The translations under genes and the position numbers were made by a program. Shown piece after piece: positions 4,895 to 5,422 of a stretch of 5,422 nucleotides of DNA. Position 1 is the stretch's first letter, and every line of letters starts with the position of its first letter. A model generated the notes under the pieces. It was given only the letters and a program-made list of their open reading frames with translations, was not told where the DNA came from and did no database searches. The DNA comes from Phycisphaerales bacterium UBA966 (lineage in GTDB: Bacteria > Planctomycetota > Phycisphaerae > Phycisphaerales > SM1A02), in the NCBI GenBank assembly GCA_002292895.1, contig DBCE01000251.1, positions 1 through 5,422 of the forward strand, in the 5' to 3' direction.

Positions 4895-5422
4895 TCACTT
4901 AAAGGTGGACTTGAATGTCTTCACCGCCGCGCCGAACTGATCCTCAAGTCCCTTGAAGGACTTCTTCTCCGTGAGTTGATCACGAAGCGGCTTTGCTGGA
5001 CCATGGAAGTATTCCTGAAGCCCCTTCTCAAAGGCATTGACCTTGGTGAGGGCCACATCATCCAGATAGCCACGCGACGCGGCAAACAGCGAAATGCACT
5101 GGTCGATGACCGTGAACGGCGTGAACTGGGTCTGCTTCAAGAGTTCAACCATGCGCGCGCCGCGGTCAAGCTGGCGCTGCGAAGAGACGTCGAGCTCCGT
5201 ACCGAGCTGAGCAAAGGCTTCCAACTCGCGGTACGCGGCCAGGTCAAGACGCAGCGAACCGGCGACTTCCTTCATCGCCTTGATCTGCGCGTTACCACCG
5301 ACGCGGCTCACCGAAATACCCACGTTCACGGCGGGACGAACACCTGCCGAGAACAACTCGGGCTGCAGGTAAATCTGACCGTCGGTGATGGAAATCACGT
5401 TGGTTGGGATGTACGCAGACAC
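4895..5422 (-). CDS. atpA: ATP synthase F1 subunit alpha, C-terminal part (5' end cut by window)
   Basis: This is the last 175 residues of the alpha subunit of F1Fo ATP synthase, which forms the catalytic hexamer with beta at the inner membrane. The fragment opens with SAYIPTNVISITDGQIYL and continues GVRPAVNVGISVSRVGG. The Arg in VSR (residue 40 of the fragment) is the alpha arginine finger that reaches the catalytic site. The helical C-terminal domain follows: AGSLRLDLAAYRELEAFAQ, then TVIDQCISLFAASRGYLDD. The first codon in the window is GTG, but it is the internal Val of the common DVSAYIPTNV stretch and not a start. The natural stop is at 4895-4897, and a terminator follows. The usual downstream neighbour atpG is absent here. 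Confidence 0.97.
   Translation of the reverse strand: MSAYIPTNVISITDGQIYLQPELFSAGVRPAVNVGISVSRVGGNAQIKAMKEVAGSLRLDLAAYRELEAFAQLGTELDVSSQRQLDRGARMVELLKQTQFTPFTVIDQCISLFAASRGYLDDVALTKVNAFEKGLQEYFHGPAKPLRDQLTEKKSFKGLEDQFGAAVKTFKSTFK

Noticed and set aside
5402..5422. GTG at the window edge as a start codon for a short atpA
   Set aside because: It is the Val of the conserved DVSAYIPTNV stretch; the gene continues beyond the window.

Overview
The window most likely comes from a bacterium of the Planctomycetota (perhaps a Phycisphaerae-like lineage), moderately GC-rich. I infer this from the genes and made no database comparison. The clues are an enlarged acyl carrier protein encoded between two FabZ-type dehydratases, and the MPCR and GKGGELLLGQGDML wording of the FtsK motor. 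All genes look like chromosomal housekeeping or metabolic genes. I see no transposase, integrase, phage gene, CRISPR array, tRNA or rRNA.

Layout. Positions 1-1180 (minus strand) hold a lipid-synthesis cluster. In transcription order these are a FabZ-family dehydratase (746-1180), a 134-residue acyl carrier protein (280-684) and a second, divergent hotdog dehydratase cut by the window edge (1-221). A strong intrinsic terminator lies between the carrier protein and the second dehydratase. A perfect stem-loop spans the stop codon of the first. Positions 1181-1260 are a short divergent promoter region. Positions 1261-3924 (plus strand) encode FtsK, the septal DNA translocase, with a 41-residue run made only of Asp and Glu in its linker. 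Its stop codon overlaps the start of a yeast-type (FCY1-like) cytosine deaminase (3921-4385). A stem-loop that may terminate this two-gene unit follows at 4466-4495.

Positions 4386-4894 are a 509-base convergent gap. It is not empty: it holds the probable terminator, a possible small ORF with a very good ribosome binding site, a textbook G-quadruplex motif, a long imperfect hairpin, and the terminator of the gene on the far side. Positions 4895-5422 (minus strand) are the C-terminal third of ATP synthase subunit alpha, whose terminator at 4835-4869 shows that no atpG follows it directly.

The three left-hand genes should act together: the carrier protein holds the growing acyl chain and the dehydratases remove water from the 3-hydroxyacyl intermediate. 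FtsK and the deaminase share a transcript but no obvious function. I see no clear new defence or mobile system. The observations most worth a second look are the dedicated carrier/dehydratase set with its internal terminator, the acidic FtsK linker, and the structured convergent gap.
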